DNA of 64,000 nt from Alphaproteobacteria bacterium (GTDB lineage: Bacteria > Pseudomonadota > Alphaproteobacteria > Rhodospirillales > Casp-alpha2). This document shows, in pieces, positions 9,039-22,418 of the stretch. Each line of letters begins with the position of its first letter. The first letter of the stretch is position 1. The stretch covers positions 36,003-100,002 of the forward strand of contig JACNJX010000042.1 in the NCBI GenBank assembly GCA_014382345.1, written 5' to 3'. Below the pieces are notes generated by a model, which searched no databases, had not been told where the DNA came from, and saw only the letters and a program-made list of their open reading frames with translations. The position numbers and the translations under genes are program-made.

Positions 9039-9413
9039 ATGGCGTCCTGGTTTGTGCCCGCCCTGATTGGCGCCCTGTTTGTGGCGATCTTCGTCGTCCG
9101 GCGAAAGATGAAGGATTCCGAAAGTCCCTTCGGGCTCTGGTGCGTGAAGCACCTGAAGCCGCTGATGGCAAAGGCGACGACGGCGTTTTTTATCCTCACC
9201 CTGGCGGCGTGGATTTTAATTTTTCTGGTTACGCCGAAGGAGGAACGCGGCGGTTTTCAGGATGTTGTCCGCGATTTTCAGAAGGCCATCGGCCTGAAGA
9301 CCGAAGAGGCTGGGGACCAAACGCCTTCGGGCAAGCCGTCTTTCCCGCCGCCGTTCCGAATCCCGGGGCCCGGGGAAACTGCGAAACCGATACCGGCCCC
9401 AAAGACACCATGA
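9039..9413 (+). CDS. Small membrane protein of unknown function
   Basis: The 124-residue product has two hydrophobic segments, roughly residues 4-21 (WFVPALIGALFVAIFVV) and 46-65 (ATTAFFILTLAAWILIFLV), and a proline-rich, probably soluble C-terminal tail. A GGAGGAG sequence about 10 nt upstream supports the ATG at 9039, 5 nt after yjbQ. It lies at the end of a run of closely spaced genes and just before the TPR-oxygenase gene. I do not recognise a family. Confidence 0.6.
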   Translation: MASWFVPALIGALFVAIFVVRRKMKDSESPFGLWCVKHLKPLMAKATTAFFILTLAAWILIFLVTPKEERGGFQDVVRDFQKAIGLKTEEAGDQTPSGKPSFPPPFRIPGPGETAKPIPAPKTP

Positions 9414-9423
9414 GGCGGCGGGC

Positions 9424-11190
9424 GTGAAAAAGCAGAAAAAAGGCGGACGCAAGAAACCGGCGGCGAAAAAGTTCCGTAAAAAAACCGTAGCCCCGACCCC
9501 ACCCCAATTCACGCCCCCATTTACGTCCCCATCCACGCCTGTTTCCCCGACCGCCTCTCCATCCATCTCTCCATCCGCAGGGGACGCCTTAGGGCAGGCG
9601 GCTGCGGCGCTGCGTTCGGGCCGCCCGTCCGACGCGCTCGGGCTTATCGGGCAGATCCTGTCGCGCGATCCGGGCGATACGGAGGCGTTGAATCTGGCCG
9701 GGGTGGCGGCCTTTCAGGCCGGTGATGCGGCGGAAGCCATTTCCCTGCTGGAAACCGCTATCGCCTTTCGCCCCGGCTTTGCCGATGCCCACAACAACCT
9801 GGGTAATGTTCTCAAGGCCACAGGCGACCTGGCCGCTGCCGAAGCCGCTTACCGCCGGGCCGTCGATGCCAGTCCGGATAACCGGGACGCAGAATTCAAT
9901 CTCGGCATCGCCCTTGAGGCGCAAGGCCGTTTTACCGAGGCCGAAGCGTGTTACCGGCGCTGCATCGCCCTGGAACCGGCCTCGGCGTCCGGGCCTTTTC
10001 ATCTCGGCAATGTGTTGAAGGCGCTGGGCCGGCTGGATGAGGCGGCGGCGGCCTACGCGGGTGCGCTGGACATCGATCCTAATCATGCAGACGCGCTCAA
10101 CAACGCCGGCGCCGTGCATATGGAGCTGGGCCGCCCGGTCGACGCCATCCACGCCTATCGCAAGGCCGTGGGCCTAAACCCGGATTTCGCCGAGGCGCAT
10201 TACAATCTGGGCGTCGCCTGTCAGGAAACGGGCGCGCTGGACGACGCCATGGCCAGTTACCGCAAGACGCTGGAGTGCGCTCCGGACCACGCCGGGGCCG
10301 AGGTCAACATCGGCTATGGGTTTAAGGAGATGGGGCGGCTGGAAGAGGCCGAGGCGGCGTATCTCCGGGCTATCGGCATGGCTCCGGACTACGACAAGGT
10401 ACGGGTCAACCTGGGCGATCTGTATTTGCAGCAGGGCAGACCCGAAGCGGCGCTCGATGTGTGTGACGTGTATCTCAAGGACCATCCCGGAAACATTTCC
10501 ATGCTGGCGTTCAAGGCCATCGCCCTGGAAGACGCCGGCGACAGGGACGGCGTCCGGGACCTTTATGATTTCGACCGCCTGTTGCGCTCCATTCGCCATA
10601 CCGCGCCGGAGGGCTTTGCCGATATGGCGGACTTCAACCGGGCGCTGGCTGAGCATGTGCTCGGCCATCCGTCGCTGGTGCGCCAGCCGGCATCCCATGC
10701 GACCCGGTCCGGCCGTCATTCGGGGGAGTTGCTGGTCGAACCGAAAGGTCCGGTGGCGGCGCTGGAAAGCCTGATCACGGCGGCGGTGGATGATTATCGC
10801 CGGGAACTGCCGCCGGACGACCCGGATGACGGAGCTCACCCCTGGCTGGCGATGCGGCCCGACCGTATGGGCCTTAGTGTGTGGGGCGTGGCCATGGACC
10901 GTCAGGGTCATCAACTGGCGCATATCCATCCATCGGCGTGGTTGTCGGGCGTGTATTACCCGAAAATCCCCGCCGTGGTCCGTGCCGACGACCCCGGCCA
11001 CGCCGGCTGGATCGAATTCGGCCGCGCGCCCGACGACTTTCACGGTACCCAGGCGCCCGAAGTGCGTCTGATCCGGCCCGAGGAAGGCCTGATGGTGCTT
11101 TTCCCGTCTTATTTTTATCACCGCACGGTACCCTTCGAATCCGACGAGGTGCGGATTTCCATTGCCTTCGACGTTCTTGATCTGGATTGA
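9424..11190 (+). CDS. TPR protein with C-terminal putative 2OG-Fe(II) oxygenase domain
   Basis: The 588-residue protein has three parts. Residues 1-55 are very basic and then Pro/Ser/Thr-rich. Residues about 55-370 are tandem tetratricopeptide repeats, recognisable by repeated AEAxYRRA, AxxNLGNVLK and ALxxxPDxxDA patterns. The C terminus from about residue 440 resembles the 2OG-FeII_Oxy_5 family: HIHPSAWLSGVYYP supplies an HxH-type iron ligand pair, FPSYFYHRTVP a further histidine, and DEVRISIAFD the 2-oxoglutarate-binding arginine. The likely activity is Fe(II)/2-oxoglutarate-dependent hydroxylation of a partner recruited by the TPRs (inference). It starts at GTG 9424, 10 nt after the preceding stop. 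Confidence 0.83.
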   Translation: MKKQKKGGRKKPAAKKFRKKTVAPTPPQFTPPFTSPSTPVSPTASPSISPSAGDALGQAAAALRSGRPSDALGLIGQILSRDPGDTEALNLAGVAAFQAGDAAEAISLLETAIAFRPGFADAHNNLGNVLKATGDLAAAEAAYRRAVDASPDNRDAEFNLGIALEAQGRFTEAEACYRRCIALEPASASGPFHLGNVLKALGRLDEAAAAYAGALDIDPNHADALNNAGAVHMELGRPVDAIHAYRKAVGLNPDFAEAHYNLGVACQETGALDDAMASYRKTLECAPDHAGAEVNIGYGFKEMGRLEEAEAAYLRAIGMAPDYDKVRVNLGDLYLQQGRPEAALDVCDVYLKDHPGNISMLAFKAIALEDAGDRDGVRDLYDFDRLLRSIRHTAPEGFADMADFNRALAEHVLGHPSLVRQPASHATRSGRHSGELLVEPKGPVAALESLITAAVDDYRRELPPDDPDDGAHPWLAMRPDRMGLSVWGVAMDRQGHQLAHIHPSAWLSGVYYPKIPAVVRADDPGHAGWIEFGRAPDDFHGTQAPEVRLIRPEEGLMVLFPSYFYHRTVPFESDEVRISIAFDVLDLD

Positions 11191-11217
11191 AGGGCCCGGC
11201 TGCAAGGCCCGGCCTCT

Positions 11218-11239
11218 CCCCGTTCGGTCTTGAGCGGGG
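11218..11239 (+). terminator. GC-rich hairpin after the TPR-oxygenase gene
   Basis: CCCCGTTC (11218-11225) pairs with GAGCGGGG (11232-11239), one pair being G-U, around a 6-nt loop. It begins 27 nt after the stop. There is no U tract, so it may be a weak terminator or only a 3'-end stabilising stem. Confidence 0.35.
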
Positions 11240-11382
11240 CATCGCTATAACCATTGCGTGGAAATTGTTTTAAAAACATTGGGTTATTGTAAATTCCCTG
11301 AAAACCGCACTATTGTTGTCGGCAATTAGGGAAGAAGCCGTATCCAAGCGGTTCAAAAAGCCTTGAGTTTGAGGGCACTGGA

Positions 11383-13788
11383 ATGCCCGTCTTCGTTCCG
11401 GTGAGGCGACGGATGTTCAGCAAACAGTTAACGCCGGCCGTTTCGATGGCCGCCGCAGGCGGTCTGGCGGTGGTGCTTTTCATCGGCGATCTGCTGTTGC
11501 CGCTGGGCGTGGCGTGGGGTGTTCCCTATATCGCCGTGGTCGCGATGGCCTGGTGGCTGCCCCGGCGACGGCATATTTTTGTCCTGGCGTTTGTGTCCTC
11601 TGTCCTGATCCTGGCCGGGTATTGGCTTTCTTCCCCGGGGGGAGTGTACTGGGTCGTCGTTATCAACCGTATTCTGGCCCTGTTCGCGGTCTGGGTGACA
11701 GCGGCGCTGCTGTATGTGATCCGCAGGGAGGAATGGGCCCGCCAACGCTTCCAGAAGTTGGCCCGGGAGACCGAAGCCCGCCTGATCGATGCTCTGGAAA
11801 GCATCGAGGACGGGGTTGCCCTCTATGACGCGGACGACCGCTTCGTGTTCTGCAATTCCAAATACCGGGTGAAAAATTCCGTTATCGACCACATGTTCGT
11901 GCCGGGAATGCGGTTCGAGGACGTGATCAGGGCGGTGACAGAAGTCAACTACGTCACCGGCGCGGCGGATGACCCGGAAACCTATATTAAGGAACGATTG
12001 TTACGGCATCAAAACCTTGAGCCGTCGTTGCTGCATATCGCCGAAACCGGGCAGTGGGTGATGCTCCGCGAATACCGCACGTCAGACGGCGGCACACTGA
12101 TCATCCGCAACGACATCACGGAATCCAAAAAATCCGAGGAAGCTCTGCGGGAAAACGAGGAACGGCTCAGCCTTATTCTCGAAGAGGCGGTGGGCGGAAT
12201 TATCACCATTGATGAAAAGGGCCTCGTTCAAACCCTGAACCCGGCGGCGGAAAAGATATTCGGCTATGCCCCGGACGAGGTTATCGGCAGGAATGTCTCC
12301 ATGCTGATGCCGGAACCGGACCGCTCCAAGCACGATGGGTATCTGGAAAACTACCATGCCACCGGGGACGATAAGATTATCGGCATTGGCCGCGAGGTCG
12401 TGGGTCTGCGCAAGAACGGCGTCGAATTTCCCATGGAACTGGGCATCAGTGAACTGGTGCTGGGCGGAAAAAAGATGTTCACCGGTTTCGTCGAGGATAT
12501 TTCCGAACGCAAGAAGGCCCAGGACGCCTTGCTGGAAAGCGAGAGCCGCTTTCGGGATCTGGCGGAAACGGCGTCCGACTGGTTCTGGGAAATGGATCGG
12601 GACTTACGGTTTACCTACGTTTCGGAGCGCTATTACGAGGTGACGGGCCGCACCCCGAGCGAAATTATCGACAAGACCCGTAGCGAAACCGCCGATAAGA
12701 CGGCGCTGGAGGCGTCATGCGAGGATTGGGATCAACACCGCCAGGACCTGGAGGCGCGCCGCGCGTTTAGCAGTTTCGTCATGTCCAATCCCGGCGCCCG
12801 GGGCGGGCAATACGAAGGCCGCCGGTATTATATCCGGCTCTCCGGCCGGCCCCGTTTCAACGGCGACGGGGAATTCCTGGGCTATCGTGGCACCGCCACC
12901 GACATCACCGCCCAGGTCGAGGCAGAAACCGCGCTCCGCCAGGCGCGCGACGAACTGGAAGTGCGGGTTCTGGAACGGACCCGTGAATTGTCCGAAGAGG
13001 TGGAGGAACGCAAGCGCGTGGAGGCGGACCTGCGCCAGGCCAAGGAAGAGGCCGAATATTCCAACCGGGCGAAAGGCGAATTTCTCGCCAATATGAGCCA
13101 CGAACTGCGGACCCCGCTGAACTCCATCATCGGGTTCTCCGATATGCTGAAAAGCGAGATTTTCGGCGCCATCGGCAATCAGCGATACCTGGAATACCTT
13201 AGCGATATCAACGCGTCCGGCCGCCATCTCCTCGACCTGATCAAGGATATCCTGGACGTATCCAAGATCGAGGCCGGCGCCATGGACCTGTCTGACGAGG
13301 GTGTGGAAATTGCCGCCGTCGCCGGTTCGTGCCTGAGCATGGTTCGCGAGCGCGCCAGTAATGCCGGGGTGCGGCTGGAGAGCGATTTCCCCGCCGACCT
13401 GCCCGAGGTGCGGGGCGATACACTGCGCATCAAGCAGGTTTTGTTGAACCTTATCGGCAATGCGGTCAAGTTCACGCCGCGAGATGGTTCCGTATCAATA
13501 TCCGCTGAATACAACGATCGTTGCGTTAGTGTAATAGTTTCCGACACCGGCGTCGGCATCGCGGCGGAGGATCTGGAGCACATCACCGAACCCTTTGCCC
13601 AGGCCGCCCATTCCCAGACCCGCAGCCACGAAGGAACCGGGCTCGGCCTGTCGTTGGTGAAAACGTTGATGGAACTGCATGAAGGCTCACTGGAGATCGA
13701 AAGCGAGTTGGGCCAGGGAACGGTCGCGGCCATCCGTTTCCCCGAACACAGGACGATCACCGTGGACTCCATGAAGGCCCCCGCTTGA
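11383..13788 (+). CDS. Membrane-bound PAS histidine kinase with FixL-like heme PAS domain
   Basis: The 801-residue kinase has three or four N-terminal membrane segments (about residues 18-115), then three PAS domains (about 135-245, 260-385, 390-520), a coiled-coil linker, a HisKA domain with the phospho-acceptor His573 in NMSHELRTPLNS, and a HATPase domain with NLIGNAVKF, DTGVGI and GTGLGLSL. The second PAS is FixL-like: His317 (SKHDGYL) and Arg337 (IIGIGR) are 20 residues apart, as are the heme-ligand His200 and distal Arg220 of Bradyrhizobium FixL. Oxygen sensing is therefore plausible. No receiver domain or adjacent response regulator is seen, so the partner is unknown. Confidence 0.9.
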   Translation: MPVFVPVRRRMFSKQLTPAVSMAAAGGLAVVLFIGDLLLPLGVAWGVPYIAVVAMAWWLPRRRHIFVLAFVSSVLILAGYWLSSPGGVYWVVVINRILALFAVWVTAALLYVIRREEWARQRFQKLARETEARLIDALESIEDGVALYDADDRFVFCNSKYRVKNSVIDHMFVPGMRFEDVIRAVTEVNYVTGAADDPETYIKERLLRHQNLEPSLLHIAETGQWVMLREYRTSDGGTLIIRNDITESKKSEEALRENEERLSLILEEAVGGIITIDEKGLVQTLNPAAEKIFGYAPDEVIGRNVSMLMPEPDRSKHDGYLENYHATGDDKIIGIGREVVGLRKNGVEFPMELGISELVLGGKKMFTGFVEDISERKKAQDALLESESRFRDLAETASDWFWEMDRDLRFTYVSERYYEVTGRTPSEIIDKTRSETADKTALEASCEDWDQHRQDLEARRAFSSFVMSNPGARGGQYEGRRYYIRLSGRPRFNGDGEFLGYRGTATDITAQVEAETALRQARDELEVRVLERTRELSEEVEERKRVEADLRQAKEEAEYSNRAKGEFLANMSHELRTPLNSIIGFSDMLKSEIFGAIGNQRYLEYLSDINASGRHLLDLIKDILDVSKIEAGAMDLSDEGVEIAAVAGSCLSMVRERASNAGVRLESDFPADLPEVRGDTLRIKQVLLNLIGNAVKFTPRDGSVSISAEYNDRCVSVIVSDTGVGIAAEDLEHITEPFAQAAHSQTRSHEGTGLGLSLVKTLMELHEGSLEIESELGQGTVAAIRFPEHRTITVDSMKAPA

Positions 13789-13862
13789 CATTATATCTGA
13801 AGCGGCCACGACGGAAAATGGAAAGTATTCCGGGGGTCGTTCCGGGTAAAAAATGAAAAGAT

Positions 13863-13939
<77 letters not shown>

Positions 13940-14323
13940 TCCGATGCCCTTGGGCTAAGGGCGAAACGGCCGACGTAAACAGGGCGGACCGTCAACGGAG
14001 CTGAACTTACGCTTCTCCGCGCGCCTTCGCAAGGGGCCCCGCATTCGGGGAATAAATTGCACCAAAAGATTCAATAACCCTAAATTATTAGGAATTATAA
14101 GTTGCGCGTACGATAGTGGGTAACCTAGTCTATCTTGTTAATAAAAAGGAAAATCATCCGGGTCACGCGAATTTGTGGCCGTGTACGCCTCTCCGTTACC
14201 GGCGGCGCTTAGTACATAGACTGGGTATATCAACCAGGCGGTGTTTCCAAAAAATTTAGAAAAGACGGCCATAGAATATGGTCTTGAGGATAAAAAACGA
14301 AATAAAAGAAGATCGGAGCCAGA
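13940..14323. other. 384-bp intergenic region upstream of the FecR/VCBS gene
   Basis: No gene is seen here. The part next to the tRNA holds a perfect inverted repeat, GCCCTT (13946-13951) / AAGGGC (13957-13962). The part from about 14050 to 14320 is clearly more AT-rich than the neighbouring genes and contains CCTAA (14079-14083) / TTAGG (14088-14092). It probably carries the promoter and leader of the large secreted protein, but I cannot pinpoint a promoter. Confidence 0.4.
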
Positions 14324-18334
<4,011 letters not shown>

Positions 18335-18360
18335 GCAGGGCTTAAGCTGAATTTGGGATA

Positions 18361-19281
18361 TTAAACGAACCCGACGGCACCCTTGCTGCTTTTCTTGATC
18401 TTGTACATGGCCTTGTCGGCGGCTTTCAGCAGTTCGTCTTCTTGTTTTCCGTCGCGCGGGAAGAAGGCGATGCCGATGGACGCGCCGATGTTGGCAGTGC
18501 CATCGGGAGTCTCGATCGGCCGGCTCAGGCTTTTGACGATGCGCTCGCCGACGATGGTGGCGTTTTCGGTATTCTGGTGTTCGATAATGACGATGAACTC
18601 GTCGCCGCCAAGCCGGGCCACCGTGTCGGGTTTGCGGATGCAATCGCGAAGCCTGAGCGCGACTTCCTTCAGTACGGAATCGCCCGCTTCATGGCCCAGG
18701 GTATCGTTGACCGCCTTGAACCCGTCCAGATCAATGAACAAAACGGCCATTTCCGTTTCCGCGCGTTCGGCCCGGTTCATGGCCTTTTTCAGGCGGTCGG
18801 AAAACAGTCGGCGGCTCGGCAGTTCCGTCAGGGTGTCGTAATTGGCCAGCATCTGAATTTTGGCTTCCGCCTCTTTCAGCTGCGTTACGTCGATAAAGGC
18901 GAACAGCAAAAGATCTTCGTCCTCGATGGGAATGCTGGACATGGACGCCAGCCCCCATATGACACCGCCGTCCTTGCGTTGCAGGCGCAGCTCGAAATTG
19001 CGGACTTCATCTTTTTCGACGAATTCGACCATCAGGTTCTGGCGTTCATCGGCATCAACGAAGAACTTGTCCCAGGATTCGCCCAACACCTGTCCGCCGT
19101 CGGCACCAAGGGTTTCATGGAAAAACCGGTTGGAAAAGATGACCTTGCCGTCATCGACGCGCAGGACAAGGATGCCCGCCGGGACCGTGTCGTTGAAGAC
19201 TTTCAACTTCTCGTCATGGCGAACCATCAACTCGAAGGTGGAGGCCTTGTCTTCGGCGAGTGGGGTGCCCCCATTGGCCAT
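18361..19281 (-). CDS. PAS domain diguanylate cyclase (GGDEF)
   Basis: The 306-residue protein has an N-terminal PAS domain (about residues 20-140, NDTVPAGILVLRVDDGKVIFSN then a PAC-like segment ending in FIDVTQLKEAE) and a C-terminal GGDEF domain (about 145-306) with YDTLTELPSRRLF, FIDLDGFKAVNDTLGHEAGD and an intact ARLGGDEFIV active site. It should make cyclic di-GMP from two GTP. No RxxD inhibitory site is seen directly before GGDEF (sequence KPDTVARLGGDEF), so classical product inhibition is uncertain. AAAGGAGGGG upstream fixes the ATG at 19281. It runs tail to tail towards the VCBS gene, a possible c-di-GMP-controlled neighbour. Confidence 0.93.
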   Translation of the reverse strand: MANGGTPLAEDKASTFELMVRHDEKLKVFNDTVPAGILVLRVDDGKVIFSNRFFHETLGADGGQVLGESWDKFFVDADERQNLMVEFVEKDEVRNFELRLQRKDGGVIWGLASMSSIPIEDEDLLLFAFIDVTQLKEAEAKIQMLANYDTLTELPSRRLFSDRLKKAMNRAERAETEMAVLFIDLDGFKAVNDTLGHEAGDSVLKEVALRLRDCIRKPDTVARLGGDEFIVIIEHQNTENATIVGERIVKSLSRPIETPDGTANIGASIGIAFFPRDGKQEDELLKAADKAMYKIKKSSKGAVGFV

Positions 19282-19504
19282 ATTTATTCCCCTCCTTTGC
19301 GGATTTCCGCAAAGCCTAAACCGGCTGAACACGGCGAAATATTATTATCTCCCCTAGGGACGAGACCGTATTTTGCTGCTACGGGTAACAGGATACAATG
19401 AAATTAGGTTTAATTTTTTCCAACCCCGGACCATATGGAGAAGTCATGGCCTGACAAAAGCCCTGATCCGCCCTCGATAAGGCCCGGTAAAAAAGGAGAA
19501 AAGC

Positions 19505-19963
19505 GTGCGATCCTGTGATGATTGTCCCTCCGCCAAGAGCTGCGCCGGAAACAATCTGCACCCCGTGTTGAAGCAGGTTTATGATCTGTACGCGCAGGGG
19601 CTGACCAACAAGTTCGAGATTCTGGACGCGCTCGACGACGGCAGCGAAGAGCTTCTGGAAAGGTTCAACGACCGTTTGTCGCCGGACTGCTGGTCGAAGG
19701 CGGCTTTGCTGGCCATTGCCGAGGTGATCGAGGACATGGCCGCCGATAGCGCCGGGGACGGAGCCCTGGAAGAAGACGTGCGGGCCGCCGTCGGCCGGGC
19801 CAAAGAGGCCTTCGAGCGGTTCCCCTGGCAATTATCGGAACTGGTCGAACAGGCGCCCGATCTCTATCAGGCGGTGCTCGAGGCCAGTCCTGATACGGGT
19901 TTCGCGGAGCGGGTTTCAAAACGCCAGATGGTCAAAATCTGCAAGGACGTGGTTTACGGTTAG
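19505..19963 (+). CDS. Conserved-looking hypothetical protein with N-terminal cysteine cluster
   Basis: The 152-residue product starts at GTG 19505 with AAGGAG 7-8 nt upstream, which supports expression. Near its N terminus is CDDCPSAKSC, a possible metal-binding cluster; the rest is mostly helical and acidic with no membrane segment. It is divergent from the GGDEF gene and convergent with the lipoprotein hydrolase (16 nt apart). I do not recognise the family. Confidence 0.6.
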   Translation: MRSCDDCPSAKSCAGNNLHPVLKQVYDLYAQGLTNKFEILDALDDGSEELLERFNDRLSPDCWSKAALLAIAEVIEDMAADSAGDGALEEDVRAAVGRAKEAFERFPWQLSELVEQAPDLYQAVLEASPDTGFAERVSKRQMVKICKDVVYG

Positions 19964-19979
19964 GGCCTATGGGTAAGCC

Positions 19980-21080
19980 CTACGGGGTCTTTTTTGCCCG
20001 CTCGGTCATATCATTCAGGCGGGTCCGGGAATCGATGTCGGCGCCCGATGCCAGGGGTTTGTTTGGGTCTTCGATCCAGCCGGCGATGTCGCGCCACGGG
20101 ATCTCTGCCTTCAGGTCGCGCAGCAACATGTGGTAGGCGTCCTTGTAAAGGGCGATTCGCTGGCGTCCGCGCGCCGCTTCGGGAAGGCGTTCCAGCATGA
20201 TGCGGGTCGGCCTATGCGGGATGATTTCATCTTTTGCGCCGTACAGGATCAGCGCCGGTTGCCGGAAGCTTGCGGCTTTTTCGAGCGCGCTGTCCATCAG
20301 GTTGACCAGGCCGTAAATGGCGTCGATGCGCGTCGCCTTGATGACCAGCGGATCGCGGCCCAGCGCCAGCAGCATTTCCCTGTTGTCGGACGGTTTTATG
20401 TTCAAGCCCTGTCCCGTCAGGGTGACGCCGGGCATGGTGTGAACCCCGATCCAGAGCGCCAGGCGCTGGTACCACGGCATGGTGATACGGCCCCACACGG
20501 CGGGCGCCGACAGGATCACGCCGTTGACGGGAAGGGAATTGTCCTTTGGTCCGGTTTGGGCGGCGACCATGATGACCGCCCCGCCCATGCTTTCGCCCAG
20601 AAGATAGAGCGGCAGTCCCGGATGGCGTTCGCGGACGACACCGACAAACGCCTTCAGGTCATCGCTCAGGGCCATCACGCCCGGCCACAGACCGGGATGG
20701 GCGGATGCCCCGAAACCCCGCTGGTCATAGGCGTAGGTGCGGATGCCGTGATCCGCCAGAAACGCCCCCGGCTCAGTGAAAAAATTGGAATAATCATTAA
20801 ACCCGTGCAGCGCGATCAGCACGGCTTTGGTTTTGTTGCCCCCGTTTTTATTGCCCCAGCTTTTCACCGCAAGAACTTCGCCGTCGGCGGCGCGGAAGCT
20901 GTCTGCATCCAGCCGTGGCGCATGAATAGGCTCCCCGGGGGCGCGGATGGTCGGGGCGCAGGCACCCATCAGGACGGCGATCCCGGTCGCCAATGCTAAC
21001 GCCAGCCCCCGCCCCGGACGCGCCGAGGATTTACATGCGGGCCCGGTGCTTTTTCGTGTGAAAAAGGTCGTTCCGGTCAT
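19980..21080 (-). CDS. Alpha/beta hydrolase lipoprotein (lysophospholipase-like)
   Basis: The 366-residue protein has an N-terminal export signal (basic residues, then GLALALATGIAVLMGAC), with a lipobox-like VLMGAC that would anchor it as a lipoprotein. The body is an alpha/beta hydrolase of the serine aminopeptidase S33/monoglyceride lipase type: LIALHGFNDYS (oxyanion loop), YDQRGFGAS, nucleophile Ser in LLGESMGGAV, acid in ILYGAKDEIIP and His in DAYHMLL. It probably hydrolyses acylglycerols or lysophospholipids in the periplasm (inference). Its ATG overlaps the stop of the ABC ATPase by 4 nt, so the two are co-translated. Confidence 0.87.
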   Translation of the reverse strand: MTGTTFFTRKSTGPACKSSARPGRGLALALATGIAVLMGACAPTIRAPGEPIHAPRLDADSFRAADGEVLAVKSWGNKNGGNKTKAVLIALHGFNDYSNFFTEPGAFLADHGIRTYAYDQRGFGASAHPGLWPGVMALSDDLKAFVGVVRERHPGLPLYLLGESMGGAVIMVAAQTGPKDNSLPVNGVILSAPAVWGRITMPWYQRLALWIGVHTMPGVTLTGQGLNIKPSDNREMLLALGRDPLVIKATRIDAIYGLVNLMDSALEKAASFRQPALILYGAKDEIIPHRPTRIMLERLPEAARGRQRIALYKDAYHMLLRDLKAEIPWRDIAGWIEDPNKPLASGADIDSRTRLNDMTERAKKTP

Positions 21081-22048
21081 GCGGCCCCTGGGTCTGGCTG
21101 GCCGGTGAGCTTGAGGAAAATGTCCTCCAGTTCGGCTTCCCGCGTCGCGATGTCGATAATGCCGTAGCCGGCAGCCTGGACGGCGGCAAGAATCTCGCCG
21201 GAATTGGTGCGCGAAGGGGTGAAGGCGAACCGCAGCCGCCGGCCTTTCAGCACGTCTGCCTGAAAGCCGCCGAGCGCTCCGGACGTATCTTCAATGTCCC
21301 GGTCCACGGTGATCGTCATTTCCTTGGTATCCAGCCGGCCGACCATGTCTCCGGTCGGCTCGCAGGCGATCAGCCGCCCGTGGTTGATGATGGCGATGGT
21401 GTCGCACAGCGCCTGGGCTTCCTCCAGGTAATGGGTGGTCAACAGCACGGTGGTGCCCTGGTGGTTCATCTCCTGGACCCGGTCCCACAATTGGCGGCGC
21501 AGGTCGACGTCGACGCCGGCGGACGGCTCGTCCAGCACCAGTATTGGCGGCGAATGCACCATCGCCTTGGCGACCAGCAGCCGACGCCGCATACCGCCGG
21601 ACAGCGACCGGGCGTAAGCGTCGGCCTTGTCGGCCAGTCCTACGGCGTCGAGAACCTCCGTGGTGTGGCGGTCCTGTTTGCGCACACCGTAAAGTCCGGC
21701 TTGTACTTCCAGCAGTTCGCGTGGCGTGAAATAGGGATCGATATTCAATTCCTGCGGCACCACGCCGATCGACAGCCGCGCGCCGCGCATGTCGCGTTCG
21801 ATGTCGTGGTCCCAAATTCTGGCTTCGCCCGAGGTCTTGACGACCAACCCGGCCAGGATATTGATGAACGTGGACTTTCCGGCGCCGTTGGGCCCTAGCA
21901 GTCCGAAAAAAGAACCCCTGGGAATTTTCAGAGAGACGTCCTTCAGGGCATCCACCGGCGCCCCGCCGCCTGACGCAGCATAGGTCTTGCAAAGGTCCGA
22001 GGTTTCGATCGCCAGTTCGGGGATATTTCGCGTCGTTTCAGGGGGCAT
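21077..22048 (-). CDS. ABC-2 type transporter ATP-binding protein (YadG-like)
   Basis: The 323-residue ATPase has Walker A GLLGPNGAGKST, a Q-loop in GVVPQELN, signature ARSLSGGMRRRL, Walker B ILVLDEPSAGVD and H-loop TTHYLEEA. The C-terminal extension (EAELEDIFLKLTG) is typical of ABC-2 exporter ATPases such as YadG. The ATG at 22048 (MPPETT) is preferred over an upstream alternative. The usual partner, an ABC-2 permease, is not next to it. Downstream it overlaps by 4 nt a lipoprotein hydrolase, suggesting a role in lipid or envelope traffic (inference). Confidence 0.9.
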   Translation of the reverse strand: MPPETTRNIPELAIETSDLCKTYAASGGGAPVDALKDVSLKIPRGSFFGLLGPNGAGKSTFINILAGLVVKTSGEARIWDHDIERDMRGARLSIGVVPQELNIDPYFTPRELLEVQAGLYGVRKQDRHTTEVLDAVGLADKADAYARSLSGGMRRRLLVAKAMVHSPPILVLDEPSAGVDVDLRRQLWDRVQEMNHQGTTVLLTTHYLEEAQALCDTIAIINHGRLIACEPTGDMVGRLDTKEMTITVDRDIEDTSGALGGFQADVLKGRRLRFAFTPSRTNSGEILAAVQAAGYGIIDIATREAELEDIFLKLTGQPDPGAA

Positions 22049-22187
22049 TCGATGTCTCTGTTTGCGGCCGCGGTGGATCAAAGGCGCAGGCCTGATGGCC
22101 GGACAGGATCAGGCGGCGATTGATTGTCCGGTGGCAATCGGTATCATCCGGTGATCGCCTGGGTCAACGGCCAAGAAGCAGGAAACG

Positions 22188-22418
22188 ATGACACAAACGG
22201 AACGCATAGAGGTAGAAACGGACACCGTCGGCTGCGACGGCGGCGGCGGCGCGCTGGGACACCCCATGGTGTCCCTGAAAATTGTGCCGAAAGGGGATGC
22301 GGGGGAGGGCGGTGAAAAGAGCCCAGAAACGGACGGGGACAGCGGAAGCGTCGTTTGTCCCTATTGTTCCCGTCATTTCGTCCTGAAATCCGGGATTTCC
22401 GCTTCCGCGGGCCATTAA
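22188..22418 (+). CDS. Small zf-CHCC (NDUFS6-like) zinc-finger protein
   Basis: The 76-residue protein has the zf-CHCC pattern: a cysteine in VGCDGGGGALGHPMVSLKI followed by the histidine of GHP, then VVCPYCSRHFVL with the second Cys pair. Related proteins bind zinc and, in mitochondria and alphaproteobacteria, belong to or assist respiratory complex I; here that link is only by family resemblance. An AGGA sequence lies a few bases upstream of the ATG. It is divergent from the ABC ATPase gene. Confidence 0.82.
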   Translation: MTQTERIEVETDTVGCDGGGGALGHPMVSLKIVPKGDAGEGGEKSPETDGDSGSVVCPYCSRHFVLKSGISASAGH

